Shown here piece after piece: positions 32,813 through 44,311 of a stretch of 64,000 bases of DNA. The translations under genes and the position numbers were made by a program. The stretch lies in assembly GCA_047495785.1 (NCBI GenBank), contig JBLDXI010000006.1, positions 248,001 through 312,000 on the forward strand. Direction: 5' to 3'. The notes beneath the pieces were generated by a model, which saw only the letters and a program-made list of their open reading frames with translations, ran no database searches and had not been told where the DNA came from. The DNA is from Lepidodermella squamata. Taxonomy: Eukaryota > Gastrotricha. How positions within the stretch are numbered: position 1 is the first letter of the stretch; every line of letters starts with the position of its first letter.

Positions 32813-35447
32813 ATGCTACCTCATGATATCATCTCGATAATTAGCTTCCTATTTTTAAAAATCGGTAAGAAAAATTATTAAAAAATCCTCCTTAATAATA
32901 TAATTTTCGATTTGTACCTAATTAGGGCTCAGTCTTTCCCTGCCTGCCGATGGGCATTATCGTGGTTACAATCAAACCAGCTCGGAATCTATCGAACAAA
33001 ATTTCGATGATGTAATATAAAATATTCAGATTTTTAATGAATTTTTTCCAATTTTTCCCGCCTAGTGTTTGGTGCCAGACGTTGCCAACGGCTTTGTCTT
33101 AGCAAATGGGGTGCTATTAGCCGGTAAGGCCATGGTTTTACCTGGTACCGAGATTCGCCTCAGCTGTTGGAACAACACCGTTCTGCTCGGAAGTGGCAAA
33201 TCAAAGTGCCTCGGCTACAGCCCTAACGTTTTCGACGACGTATGGCAGCCGCGTTTGGGCAGTTGTATTAAACACCCTGGTTGTGGCCGGCCGCCTTTTG
33301 TAACAGGCGGGACAGTAGAAATGACCGGCGAGTCGCATTCAGGCTCGACTCGGCTCATCCGATGCTACGACGGGTACATTCTAACTGGCGCGGCTTACGT
33401 TCGCTGCCAGACTGACATGACGTGGAGTGAACCTGGGTCGTGTATCCCCCTGCCGGCGATTAATGTCTTGGATGTTACGCAATGTGTGGTCCCGGAGACG
33501 CCGGATGGCCAGGTTTTCACGCGAGACGGCGCCATAGCTGCGGGTAGCATTTTATTGGCTAATGCTGAGATAGCAATCACGTGCCGGCCGGGTTATATTA
33601 TCGCCGGTAATTCCAGCAGTATTTGCTCGAATTGGGACGGAACTTGGAATCCACCCCCAGGTCGATGCATGGAACAAATTAGTAAGCGGATTTTAAATAT
33701 TTTTTTCAAAAAATTTCAAATTAATTTAATATTTTTTGATATTTTTTAATTTTTTAAAATTTAAAAAATTTCAATTAAAAATTTTAATTTTCAATTTCTT
33801 TTCAAACAAATTAAAATTAAATTTTTTTTATAATTTTAGAGTGCGAAAAATTGCCTCAAATTGTTGGCGGTGAGATTTTGGATGGCAATTCAACGGCTGG
33901 GTCCATTCGGCTGATACGATGTGGCCAGAGTTCGTATCTTACTGGGCGATCCTATATCAGATGCAACGCGAATGGAAGTTGGAGTGAACCTGGCTTCTGC
34001 TTACAAACAAGTATACTTTTTCAAGCTTTCATTAGAATTCTATCACTGCCTCATATTTTCGCTTCAATAGACGAATAGGAATGCACTTGGCTATTTTCGC
34101 AGAGATGTGTTCCAAATTTTATCCTAAATTAGAGCTAAATTTGGCGGAGCTTCGCACGAGGCTAATACGAGGCTGTCGGGGATAACTAATTATAGATTGG
34201 ACAAATTTCTTTCAGCTGAATCACCTTGGCACCAAAAGCAAACAACTGAAAAACAGAATTTTTTAAATAATTGTTCTGAATCATGATTTTACGATTTTAT
34301 TCCCGAAGATTCCCGAAGATTCCCGAAGAAGATGACGAAAATTCAAAAATTTAATGTTCGAATACATTTGTTCACAATTGGGTTTAATTAAGAGCATGAC
34401 CCACATTTTGAATGAGGTTAATGAGAAGAGAATTTTCAAGTTTTATTCACTTATAGGGCCTGATAACGATGATATTTCAGGTAAAAACTTGGAACCTTAT
34501 AGACATTTGCACATCTTAGATTGAGGTTCCAGCACCCTGAACGAGCAAAGCTAGAAAATCTAATGCTAATAGAACCTTAATTTAATGCTGGAACCCGACA
34601 CGCCAATTCATTGAAGCATGAAAAAATCAGCAATTGAAAATCAAGAATAAATTTTGAACATTTATGTTTTTTAGCCACATTCGGAGCAATCACAAACCCA
34701 CCAACATTGAAACCGTTCATGGACGGGTTCCGTGAGGCGTCAAAAGCCGGCGATAAAGATCGGCTAATGGAGCTTATCGAAGCCGGGCGTAACGTCAACG
34801 AAGCCACATACCTGCCCAACACGTACCCGCGCTTCTGCCAAAACGTATGGAACCACCACGATACCAACCCTTTGCGACTAGCCGCGGCTTGCAACCGCAG
34901 CGCCGAACTCGTTAAGATGCTGCTCGACGAGGCGACGGCAAACGCGTCCGGCCGAGTCGATGACAGGTCGAACGAAGGCTTCACCGCGCTGATGTACGCG
35001 GCTGATAATGGGAATGTCGAAGTTTCTAAGCTGCTGATCGATCGAGGCGCGAGCGTGAATGCTCAGAATAACGACGGCTTTTCCCCACTGACCTACGCTG
35101 CATGGAGTGGGCACAACTCAACGGTTAAACTACTCCTTGATGAAGGAGCGAATATAAATATAAGAAATCGGCGGGGTTACACGCCGTTGATTCTAGCCGC
35201 GCATAATGGGTACGCGGATGTTGTGTGTCTGTTGCTGGATCGAGGTGCGAATATTAATGCGCGCAATATTTTGGGACACACTGCGCTGATTTACGCGGCG
35301 CGTTTCGGCTATGCGGACACGGTTCGGCAGCTGATGAGCCGCGGCGCGTCGAGGCGTGGCTGTCGATATGATCTATGCTTCCCGTCGAACAACTTTGACG
35401 ATTATTCTAACGAAGGGCATCAGTCGAAAAAGAGCACTCGATATTAA
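32813..35447 (+). CDS. CCP (sushi)-ankyrin fusion protein 1
   Basis: Exons 32813-32864, 32926-33011, 33066-33681, 33840-34010 and 34675-35447 stay in frame for 565 aa. A hydrophobic leader is followed by four CCP/sushi modules, each with four Cys, a Gly and a Trp near the end (for example 'VRCQTDMTWSEPGSC', 'IRCNANGSWSEPGFC'). A spacer follows, then at least four good ankyrin repeats ('GFTALMYAADNGNVEVSKLL', 'GYTPLILAAHNGYADVVCLL'). The 664-bp intron 4 is far longer than the others, so two genes are possible. However, phases match and the gene at 40740 has the same CCP-then-ankyrin order. A sequon inside an ankyrin repeat (HNST) fits secretion. CG-rich blocks lie just upstream. Confidence 0.65.
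34301..34329. repeat. Triplicated decamer in the long intron
   Basis: TTCCCGAAGA is repeated three times in tandem inside intron 4 of the CCP-ankyrin gene. Confidence 0.85.
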
Positions 35448-36181
35448 CTGGAAATAGTAAAATTCAATATTATTATGTTGTTAAAAACACGAAAAATATT
35501 GCTTCAATTTCCAAATAAAAATTGGCTCACCTTTATTGCTAATAATTCAGTTTTTTTTAAAGGACGATATATGAGAGCAGATAGCGGAAGACGATGATTT
35601 ATTTTACAGCCAATATCTCAGGCTTTCTCGATCAGAATCGCTTGGCAAAACTGATCTCCTGATTCAGAATTTGCACATTACGCTACTAAAACTCTAGTAC
35701 ATATCGCCAAACCTTGAATGGGTGAAAACCTAGAAAATTGGGGTCATTCAGGCTCAATTACGTCAGCCGAGTAGTTAATTAATTTTTTTATCGTGAAGGA
35801 GGTCAAGTTAATTAGCTGAGATCAGGTTCGCTAATTGAGTGTCCAAAACACGATAACCTCATTTTAGCTGAATCGTTTATCATTTTTCATAAAATCGAGG
35901 TAAAATCGGAAAAATTCCAAATTTTACCCACTGATCGGAAATGGGCTTCACATTATACCCTGAAATTCACAGATTTTTTCTATAATTTCCGGAATTTTCC
36001 GGATTCGAAAACCGATATTGTCACACCTAATACCTTCGAGTTATTTTCGGCTGCTCGCGGCTGACCTAACTACGTCTCATTAAAGGCACGCGCGAAGCGT
36101 TAATTAACTTTCAGCCTATAAAAGCGTTAATAATTAACACATTTTCATCAAGCAATTACTGATTTCTCTTTTATCAGAAAT
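35448..36181. other. Intergenic, no gene recognised
   Basis: AT-rich spacer between two plus-strand secreted-protein genes. A likely polyadenylation signal AATAAA lies at about 35513. Short ORFs only. Confidence 0.45.
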
Positions 36182-39100
36182 ATGAATCGCTGTTTAATCT
36201 CGCTTTTACTATTAGCCACCTTTGCTATCGAGCAAGCTTGGTGCGTCAAGTTTGTTCGATGCTACTCGCAGTTCGACAACACCTTCGTTCAATGTCGACC
36301 TCTTTCGAAGGGCTGCAAGCCACTGCTCGAGTTTCAAGTGAGTTGATCGGTATCTTCCTCTTCGATTCAATTGAAATGTGATATTTTTCGTTCAGGGCAA
36401 CAGAGTTTACACCTCATCGGACCACTGCATCACAGGGGTGAGCAATTTTCGAGTAAATTCCCTCATTTCATGTTTGTTTCCGATAAATCTAGAGTGCTAG
36501 ATTGTGCTACGAGCACGCCGCTTTGACTTTCAAATGCCAATCTGGAAACAAGCCTTGCCATGCCAGCGAAACCGAGGTGGGCAGCCGCATTTTCTCACCG
36601 GAACTTCGATTGGTTTATCTAATTTTCTGTTCCACAGCTGTTCGTTTATCAAGGCTTCGATTTGATGGGCCGCAACTTCAAAGATTGCCTCGATGACATT
36701 CCGACGCTGCCGGTAGTTTTGCAAAAGCTGCTGCCTTCCAAAATTTTTCTTTTCATTGATGAATAGAAAATAGCTTCCAGGCGATGCTCTTCTGCTAATT
36801 ATCAAATAGCCACATGTGTTCCGTCCAAGTTTGAGATCTGTCCCAAAAATCTTCTGGTTTGTTGTTACCCAATGCCGACCAGCGTGATACATGTGGCAAA
36901 TTTTTCCAGGATAGAGGCAACTACATAGACATGGCTCTTTGTTTGGACGGCACGAATGGTATCTTTCAAATATTTAATAAAATTTAATGATTCACCGCAT
37001 TCATATAGTGAAAGTTCCTGACAATCGAAAACCGCACATCAGGTGCTTTGATAAGGCAACGAGGCAGTTCACGGCTTGTCGCCTCGCTGAATCTGGCTGC
37101 TTGACGAACAACGAAACCGCCGAGTATTCCCGTGGTGCCTACATCTTCCTCGAAAATTGCCAGGCTTGGGTAAGGCAAATCAAATTGTTATCAAAGGTTC
37201 ATACATTTGAAATTGTTTAGAAAACTGCTCTGTGTGATGTGCCAGCTGGGGATCGATGCTACAACCTCTGCCCGCAAGGTTCACAACGGGTAAGTATTTT
37301 CCAGACCGGTTCAATGTTACTCTAATTTCTTTTAAATCCAGCTGAAAATCTATGATTCATCAAAAACTTTCGCAACAAACTACGCTGCTTGCCTTGATGA
37401 AATCGCGACCAAACGGGTCAAACTGTGCGTCGATTCAACAACCCGAACGCCGAAACGTTGCAGGCTCAAGGAGCTGCCCTGCCCATCTGGTCAAGTAAGC
37501 TTTGTTCCATTGGCTTTCAAAGCAGGTTAATAAGTCATTGTTTATTTCAGGTTGACGCTGGTTTCGATTTCCCGAACCTCGCGAAATGCGAACCATGTAA
37601 GTTTTGTTAAAGCTTCAGGATATCGTGACTTTCACGTCTCAAAAGGGCTCAATCTCGGTTGCTCTGCTGCTAAGAAGTTTGCGCCATTGTACGGCAGCCT
37701 AACCTGGAACCAAGCCGCTCAAGCATGCGCTAATTTGAACACTCGCCTCGCTCATGTTGACTCTACTATCGAAAAGGCGGCGGCTACGGTCTACTCTAGT
37801 TAGCCTTTTTAACCGCATTTGAATTTGGTTATTAGATGTTTTTTCAGATCTCAACAAGCCTTTCGGTTGCAACGGATTGTGGATTGGCGGACAGACTGGT
37901 AGTGGCACGCATTCGCAAGATTTCTTTTGGGGCAATCCGTCTGGCCTTGAAGTCATGTTTTCAAACTGGGTAGCTGGCAATCCGAACTTTGCGGCTGGTG
38001 AATGCGGCTCTGGATCCGACTACTGCATGCGAATGACCTCAAACGGTACCTTTGACGATGTCACCTGCGGAGCGACATTGGACGGTGCTATTTGTGAGCT
38101 GCAATGCCCTGGATCTACGGCGGTTCTCTGCATGGGCCCTGGATCTTCCACTTGCCAGAACCAGCCATGTGCCCAGGGAGCTTCAATCGTAAAATTTTGG
38201 TCTGAATAATGCATCTTCCTTAATCTCGTCTCATTTCAAGGCCATTTACTTCGACGAGGCAGCGACGCTGGCTGAAAACACTGTTGCTTGCAATGCGGTC
38301 TCTGTAAATCGAACGGTATGATTTCCATCACCTAAAACGTTTATATATGCTTCACTGCTTTGGATAGATCGAACACAAGCTGTGTTTCAACAGCAATACT
38401 TATATTTCGGTGCCTATCAACCTATCGTGCCCTGAAGGAACGGTCAGTTGATGATGATTGCTATGATTGACTACAAACTTATCTACAATTGCAGGTAAAC
38501 AGCCATGTTACTTTCTCAGATTACGCGACATCTCAAACATGTTAGTTATTGCCAGAACACATGAAAACGGAGTGAATTAACTTGTTTTGTTACAGGGGAA
38601 AGCATTGGCTGCTCGGCTGCGAACAAATACAAGCCAATTTACTCAGAGATTACCTGGTCGAAAGCCAAAGAAATATGTAGCGGCTTGAATACGCGCCTCG
38701 CAATCATTGACACGGCCGACGAGCAGAATGCGGCTGAACCAATCGGGAGTAGGTCTCAAAAAGGGTGATTTATGTTTTTACCTAATGTTTTCTCGGCAGA
38801 CTTGGAAAAAGACTGGGGCTGCAACGGATTGTGGATCGGAGGTCGTGATGGCTCGGGGGCACTCGCGGCAACTTACCTCTGGGACGAATCTAGTCTGGCA
38901 TTCGGTTTTTCCAACTGGAGAGGGGACCAGCCTGATTTCTCCATGTCTTGCGGTTCTGGGCCCGGGTTTTGCGTCCGAATGGCGTCGACTGGGGTCTGGG
39001 ATGATGTCCCCTGTGGCACAGTGCTTAATGGCGCAATCTGCGAGAAGCCTTGCTTAGATGTCACTGTCGCGCTTTGTTACAACTCGAATGAACGCACCTG

Positions 39101-40023
39101 CCAACCGAGCCTGCAATGCCTTCAAGGAAATTATCTGGTGATAACTCCCAATTGAAAACGAATGCATCTACTCATATCTGTATTTTTAGATTGGGATTTT
39201 CGACAGTTTTGATACTCCTGCTAAAAACGCGGATGCCTGCCAGGCAGTCGTGAATGCAATCGTGGACACTGTAACTTGAATTTCCTCTTATCGATGATGT
39301 CATGCGATTTTGAACTTTGATGCAGGATCCATTCCAGCTATGCGCGGAAGAGACCCCAATTCTCTGCGTCCCAGCCAACTTAGCCTGTCCTAGTAATACG
39401 GTAATAGACCTGTATACAGCTTTTAATCACAACGCCTTGAGCTTATTATTTGCAGGTCACTGTCACTAAATTTGCCAGTAAGACTGAATGCGAGAAAAGT
39501 ATGTTGTCTTAATTATTTCCCTGGCGATTTTAGAAATGCTTTCTTAGGGCTTGATCCTGCTTGCCAGCCAGACAACCGATTCATTCCTCTATATTTGCCA
39601 AATCTGGATCGGGACGGGGCTGTCGCGGCTTGTGCAAAGTACGGACTACGTCTTGCTATTGTTGATAGCGATCAGAAGCAATCTGAACTCGGGCCACTGG
39701 TCGGTGAGTTGAATTAAGTCAATAGTATTTTCGATATAAAAGCCTTGCAATTGCTTTCAGACCTTCGTTTGGACTGGGGGTGCAATGGTATGTGGATCGC
39801 TGCGATTAGTGAAAGCGGCGAGTACCAAAGCACGTTTTACTGGGACAACACGAACACGTCTCCGCTGGGTTACGTCAATTGGGCTGACAAACAGCCGGAT
39901 TACAAGAAGTCGTGTGACGGCGGGAATAGTCTCTGCGTCCGGGTGGCCTCCGACGGGAAGTGGGACGATGTACCGTGCAATACCAAACTCAATGGCGCTG
40001 TCTGTGAGAAGTCATGCCCTTGA
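36182..40023 (+). CDS. Secreted protein with Cys-rich arm and three C-type lectin domains
   Basis: Twenty-one exons (boundaries 36182-36337, 36396-36437, 36493-36576, 36638-36712, 36910-36958, 37009-37169, 37221-37289, 37342-37494, 37551-37596, 37646-37798, 37848-38188, 38241-38315, 38368-38442, 38495-38540, 38596-38748, 38800-39137, 39190-39270, 39326-39400, 39456-39498, 39548-39703, 39761-40023) give 877 aa in one frame. A leader (MNRCLISLLLLATFAIEQAW) is followed by cysteine-paired exons and three C-type lectin domains, each with 'GCNGLWI', a 'NW/VNW' strand and 'CxxxLxGAxCE'. Domains 2 and 3 carry QPD plus WDDV, the galactose-type calcium site; domain 1 has NPN and FDDV. Exon-length series 75-75-46-153-338 recur, showing internal duplication. 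Carbohydrate binding is inferred. Confidence 0.88.
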
Positions 40024-40739
40024 CGACTTAAACAAAGTTGGTCGAAGCTATGAAAAGCAGCACACGGCTTTAGTGGATTCATTCTTTAGTGACATGCTAA
40101 TCTGAAACTTGAACAAATTTATTATTTCTGAGATATTAAATAAATTATTCAAATCTGAGGCAGTAATTACCTGTGTTTTCGATTTTCCTCGTTTTCGTTT
40201 GAAATTTCAACAGCTCCGGCAGTTAGAAAATAGGTCCTTGATTACTTTTTAAGCGTAGTTATTTTCGTCTAGATTAATTTTCACGGTTTTCGCGGTTTGA
40301 CAAAACTTGAGAGTCAAGTTTGCCGCCGATGAAATGCCGATGAGAAAAAATGCCGAAATCGATCAGCCGCGAATTTAATTGCGAAAACTACTACGGTATT
40401 CACAGTATTTATACTATTAGGATCTGAATTGATCAACCACTACCTACAAGTTATTTAAGGTTCTTGTCTTATATTTCAGGTATTTTAGCAAATTCAAGGA
40501 TCGTCAGCTTGCCCACCTTTTCGTGTAATATCAGAAAGTTCTGAGCAAATTGATTCTAAACGTCCAAAAAACATTTTTCGTCAGAAATAAAGCCTCGTTA
40601 TGCAATTTTATCTGCATATCAGTCTCAGGTAAAACTGATTTACTGTTACGTAACCTCCACAATATCTACGACTTGACAACATTGAATTCAGGGATTCACT
40701 GTATTTTTCCTAATGTTTAAATTATGTTTTGACCAATTT

Positions 40740-42111
40740 TCAACATGGCAATTTTGTTCCAGTTGCCCCGCGTGACCTCAGCAGATCGGTAGCTGTGGTT
40801 TTTCTATAGCATACCGCGAAATCAAGTGGTGTTCGGCCACTGCTAGTTGTAACATTCAAATTCGCACCCCTGTCGAGTAACAGCCGAATACAGTCCACGA
40901 ACCCGTTCTTAGCCGCCAAAACCAAAGCTGTCGCGTTACCTATATTCGTGGCGTCGATGGTAGCGTTGCGATCGAGCAGAAATCTCACCGCTTCGACACG
41001 CCCATGGTTGGCGGCCTTCATCAACGCCGTCCAGCCTGAATTGTCCCTATTCTCGATCGTAGCGTTGTAGTCTAGCAGTAATTGCAATGCTTCGACGTTG
41101 CCAAGCATGGCCGCCCACATGAAGGCTGTATTTCCGTCAGGGCTATTCTCCTTAGCATCCACATCCGCCCCGCGATCTAAAAACAGTCGAGCGATTTCCA
41201 TGCGCTGTTTAGGTTGCCCGTCACACGTCATCAATCGGTGAAGCAGCGTGCCGTTTTTGATGAAGTTAAATATACGTGTGGCGTAAAGATCCTTAGAATC
41301 GCGCCAGTTGGGGTCGAATTTGCCGCCAGTGGCATTGTCGATTTCCGCCACGAGCCGCCGCACCTGAGCCACGTTCGGCACCCTGCCAAGAGCATCCAGC
41401 AACTGTTCGTACATTTCAAGTACCTGGTATGTCAAAATTCAAATTCGAATGTACTTTCGAATTAGGAATTACGAACATTTTGGTCTAAAATGTAAAATGT
41501 AAGACCGAAACGGGATTTTTCGGAAATTCTGAAGCTTTTCGGGATAAATTGGGACATTTTTGTAATTACCGTTCTCTCAGCCTCGCAATTTCCAGGCCGA
41601 GACCAAGTGCCATTCGCCTGACACTGACTTGTTGGCTGACCCACGACTCGGAAACGCGGGTTGCAGACCAAAGTCCAGATAGACATGAAGATTCTAGATT
41701 CGTCCAAGCTCGTCAGATACCCGTTTTTTATCACAGGAACGGCACCGCAGCCTTTTAAAAAATCAAATATTCAATTGGGTTACGGATGGAAATGCGTGTG
41801 CTAGTACTTATCGGATTACACTCCCCGATTATCGTTGGGCGGAATGGAGGCAAACACGTAGCGAATGCAAGAGGAGCAGAGTAGTTGAAGCCTGGGTTGC
41901 ATTTCAGACCGACGACTGTACCCCTTTCAACCGCGGATCCAGGCTGAAGAACTGTACCAGTATCCTGCGAAGTTTCAGCATCAATCTGCGTGACGTAGCC
42001 TGAGGTGAGAGTTGGAACGGTACAGGCCTGGTCTTGCGCTGTAGCCATGTGGGAAATGCTGACGAGTGTGGCCAGCCCGAGCAACATCGCAGTGATAGAA
42101 GAATACATCAT
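40740..42111 (-). CDS. CCP (sushi)-ankyrin fusion protein 2
   Basis: Exons 42111-41808, 41751-41570 and 41423-40740 give 389 aa. A clear signal peptide ends near 'SHMATAQ'. Two CCP modules follow ('CTVPTLTSGYVTQ' to 'IGECN', and 'CGAVPVIKNGYLT' to 'QCQANGTWSRPGNC'), then a linker and four to five ankyrin repeats ('NTAFMWAAMLGNVEALQLLL', 'GWTALMKAANHGRVEAVRFL', 'ATALVLAAKNGFVDCIRLLL', 'GRTPLDFAVCYRKTTATDLL'). N-glycosylation sequons (NAT, NGT) fall in the ankyrin part, which fits an extracellular protein. Introns are short (56 bp and 146 bp), so unlike its plus-strand cousin there is little room for two genes here. Confidence 0.82.
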
Positions 42112-42901
42112 GAAAACTTAGCTAGAATTCGATCTATATTTTACAGAAATGGCTTGACTTCAGCTTAACACGCTGATGTATCTCTCGGCTGAGTCTTTCT
42201 TCTACTTTCAACTGCGTCCTGGTACTTAGCTTTTATTATACAATTGCTTTCTACAGATTTTAATGCGGATTACGGAGCTTAATACTATGGCGTGAAAGCT
42301 TTGACTCGAGTTGGCAATTTTGGCTTAAGCAAACGTTGGCTATGCAGTTTGCTGTATTTGAGACCATAGACCATAGAGATTGGATTAACCAGACAGGGAA
42401 CTCAAAATGCTTAAAGTCAGTTGAGAATGTTTTCATTCCAAATAATTATTGATGACCAAGAAACTGCTTATTTTAGTTTCTCATCGTGAAAGCTGCCATT
42501 ATGCTTTTTATTGTCACATCGAAAACAGTTTTTTTCGGCGACTCCCCACGAGTTTGACAACGCAGAACCTTGTTCGATTAGGTGCTACCAAACAGGAGTC
42601 CAAAGAGGGTCATAGTTTTGGCTGCGCTTTACAGAAATGACAATTTGGGATGTGCTCTGTTGTCAAATGGCATCAAGTTTCTCAGATGGATTTTGGATAC
42701 AACTCGAGATACTCAGGCTCACAGGCTTATTCGACCATAGTTTCTGAAGGTCCCATGACATGCACCATCGCGTTCAGCACGGTCAAATTGCTGTTTACTT
42801 AATTTACTATGTTTTGTCAAGTTGAAATATTTCTGCTAATCCTAGAAATTTGACACAGAAAATGACACAAATTGCACGAAAAAATTACCAAAAATAAAGG
42901 T
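42112..42901. other. Intergenic, no gene recognised
   Basis: Separates the divergently placed CCP-ankyrin gene from the tail of the third lamin-G-like gene. A 63-aa ORF at 42449 has no features. Confidence 0.4.
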
Positions 42902-43874
42902 TTATTGTGGATAATTACATAAAAATAAACCGAAAAATACTGGCATTATGAAGAAGGCGTTAAAATTCAGACTAGAGCAAGCGGCATTTAATGCATTCAA
43001 CAACACAGTAGGCGGCGGTTCAACGTGATTTGTCTCTTCTTTCGTGATCGTAAAATCAACAATATTCATAGGCGGCTCAGTAACAGATAGCTGTTCCCGG
43101 CACGACTGTTTAATCGCCTCGATTTGAGTCTGCTGGATGGGCGAGTCGTAAAACGAGAAGCAGGAAATACTATCGCGGGGCGTCATCATCAACTGCGCCG
43201 ATCGAGGCCCGCCCGGCTTTCGAAACTCGGTCCGGCCTAATGTAACCCCCATGGTCGCATTGCCACCGCTCAATTTCGGCAGTAATCTCTCGGTGATTCT
43301 TATCCAACCCGTGCCAGGGTGAACTTGAAGCATATGCTCAGACGCGTTGTAGATGCAAGCGATGAAAACCCACTCCATTTCGTTCAACTTTTGCTGAATC
43401 GTCAACAGGCCTAGGCTCATTTTGTGCTTCGTATGAATTTTCAACCGGCACTCGTCGTCCAAACTCAGGCTCATGTAATAGTCGTTGATGCTCTCGAAAA
43501 CAACGCCGAGAATTCCGGCGGAATGGTCGCAGGACGTTCGGTAGTAGAACCCGAAACTGAACCCGGTTTTCACGCTGATATTGCCGTAGCTACCGATCCA
43601 TGACGAGTAGTTTTTAACCGAATATGAAGACGAAAAATGGCCGTAAGGACCTGGTTGGTACGTATTCAGCAGAGGCTCGCCGTAGACCAGCGGGTTGGCG
43701 CCATGTACAGTGTCTCTCAGCTTCCAAACCGAGTTCAGCGGCAGGTGTAAGGCTAATGAGTCAGGTTGACGGCTTTGACCTAGTTAACGGACATAATTTT
43801 CAGGTCGAATTTCTTGAAAAAAAGTACTCACAGTTTTTTAATAAGGCGATTATTAGTACCAGTTTTAGCAGCAT
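42902..43874 (-). CDS. Lamin-G/concanavalin-like secreted protein (family copy 3)
   Basis: Exons 43874-43832 and 43779-42902 give 306 aa. Exon 1 is a 14-codon hydrophobic leader (MLLKLVLIIALLKN) and the phase-1 intron is in the family position. 'DSLALHLPLNSVWKLRD', 'VKTGFSFGFYYRTS', 'WVFIACIYNASEH', 'GVTLGRTEFRK' and 'RDSISCFSFYDSP' align with copies 1 and 2. The C-terminus is hydrophobic ('FFIMPVFFGLFLC'), as for GPI attachment. AATAAA overlaps the stop codon (42901-42906, minus strand). It has diverged strongly from the 14-16 kb tandem pair and is on the opposite strand. Confidence 0.82.
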
Positions 43875-44311
43875 GATTTTTCAGCTGAGTGACGATGATA
43901 AATTCGCACTTTTTACGCATCCCTCTCAAAATGTATAATAAATATGTGTAACCAGAACGTGATAAATAGGCGCGTAAAACTGATAGATAAGTATTGATTT
44001 GTTTTTCTTACTATATGCATTCCGCACGGTCAGATACACTTCAGATACATCACGCAGCATTTGCAAGGATTTGTTTATCAAATCGGATAGCTTCTTTTTA
44101 TGTTATTTTTACAAAATAGCATGCCCTAAGCTAACTAACCAACCGCTATCTCGCACTTGAGAGTGCGCGCGCAAAAAATATTGAACGCGCGCGCGCAATA
44201 AAAACTACCCACCTTAAAAGTGGTAGTAATACATGGTAATAAAAAACACGCGTGCGTAACAATAGAAAAAGGGGGGCCTATTCATTAACTGAATTTCTCA
44301 CAAGTGAAAAA

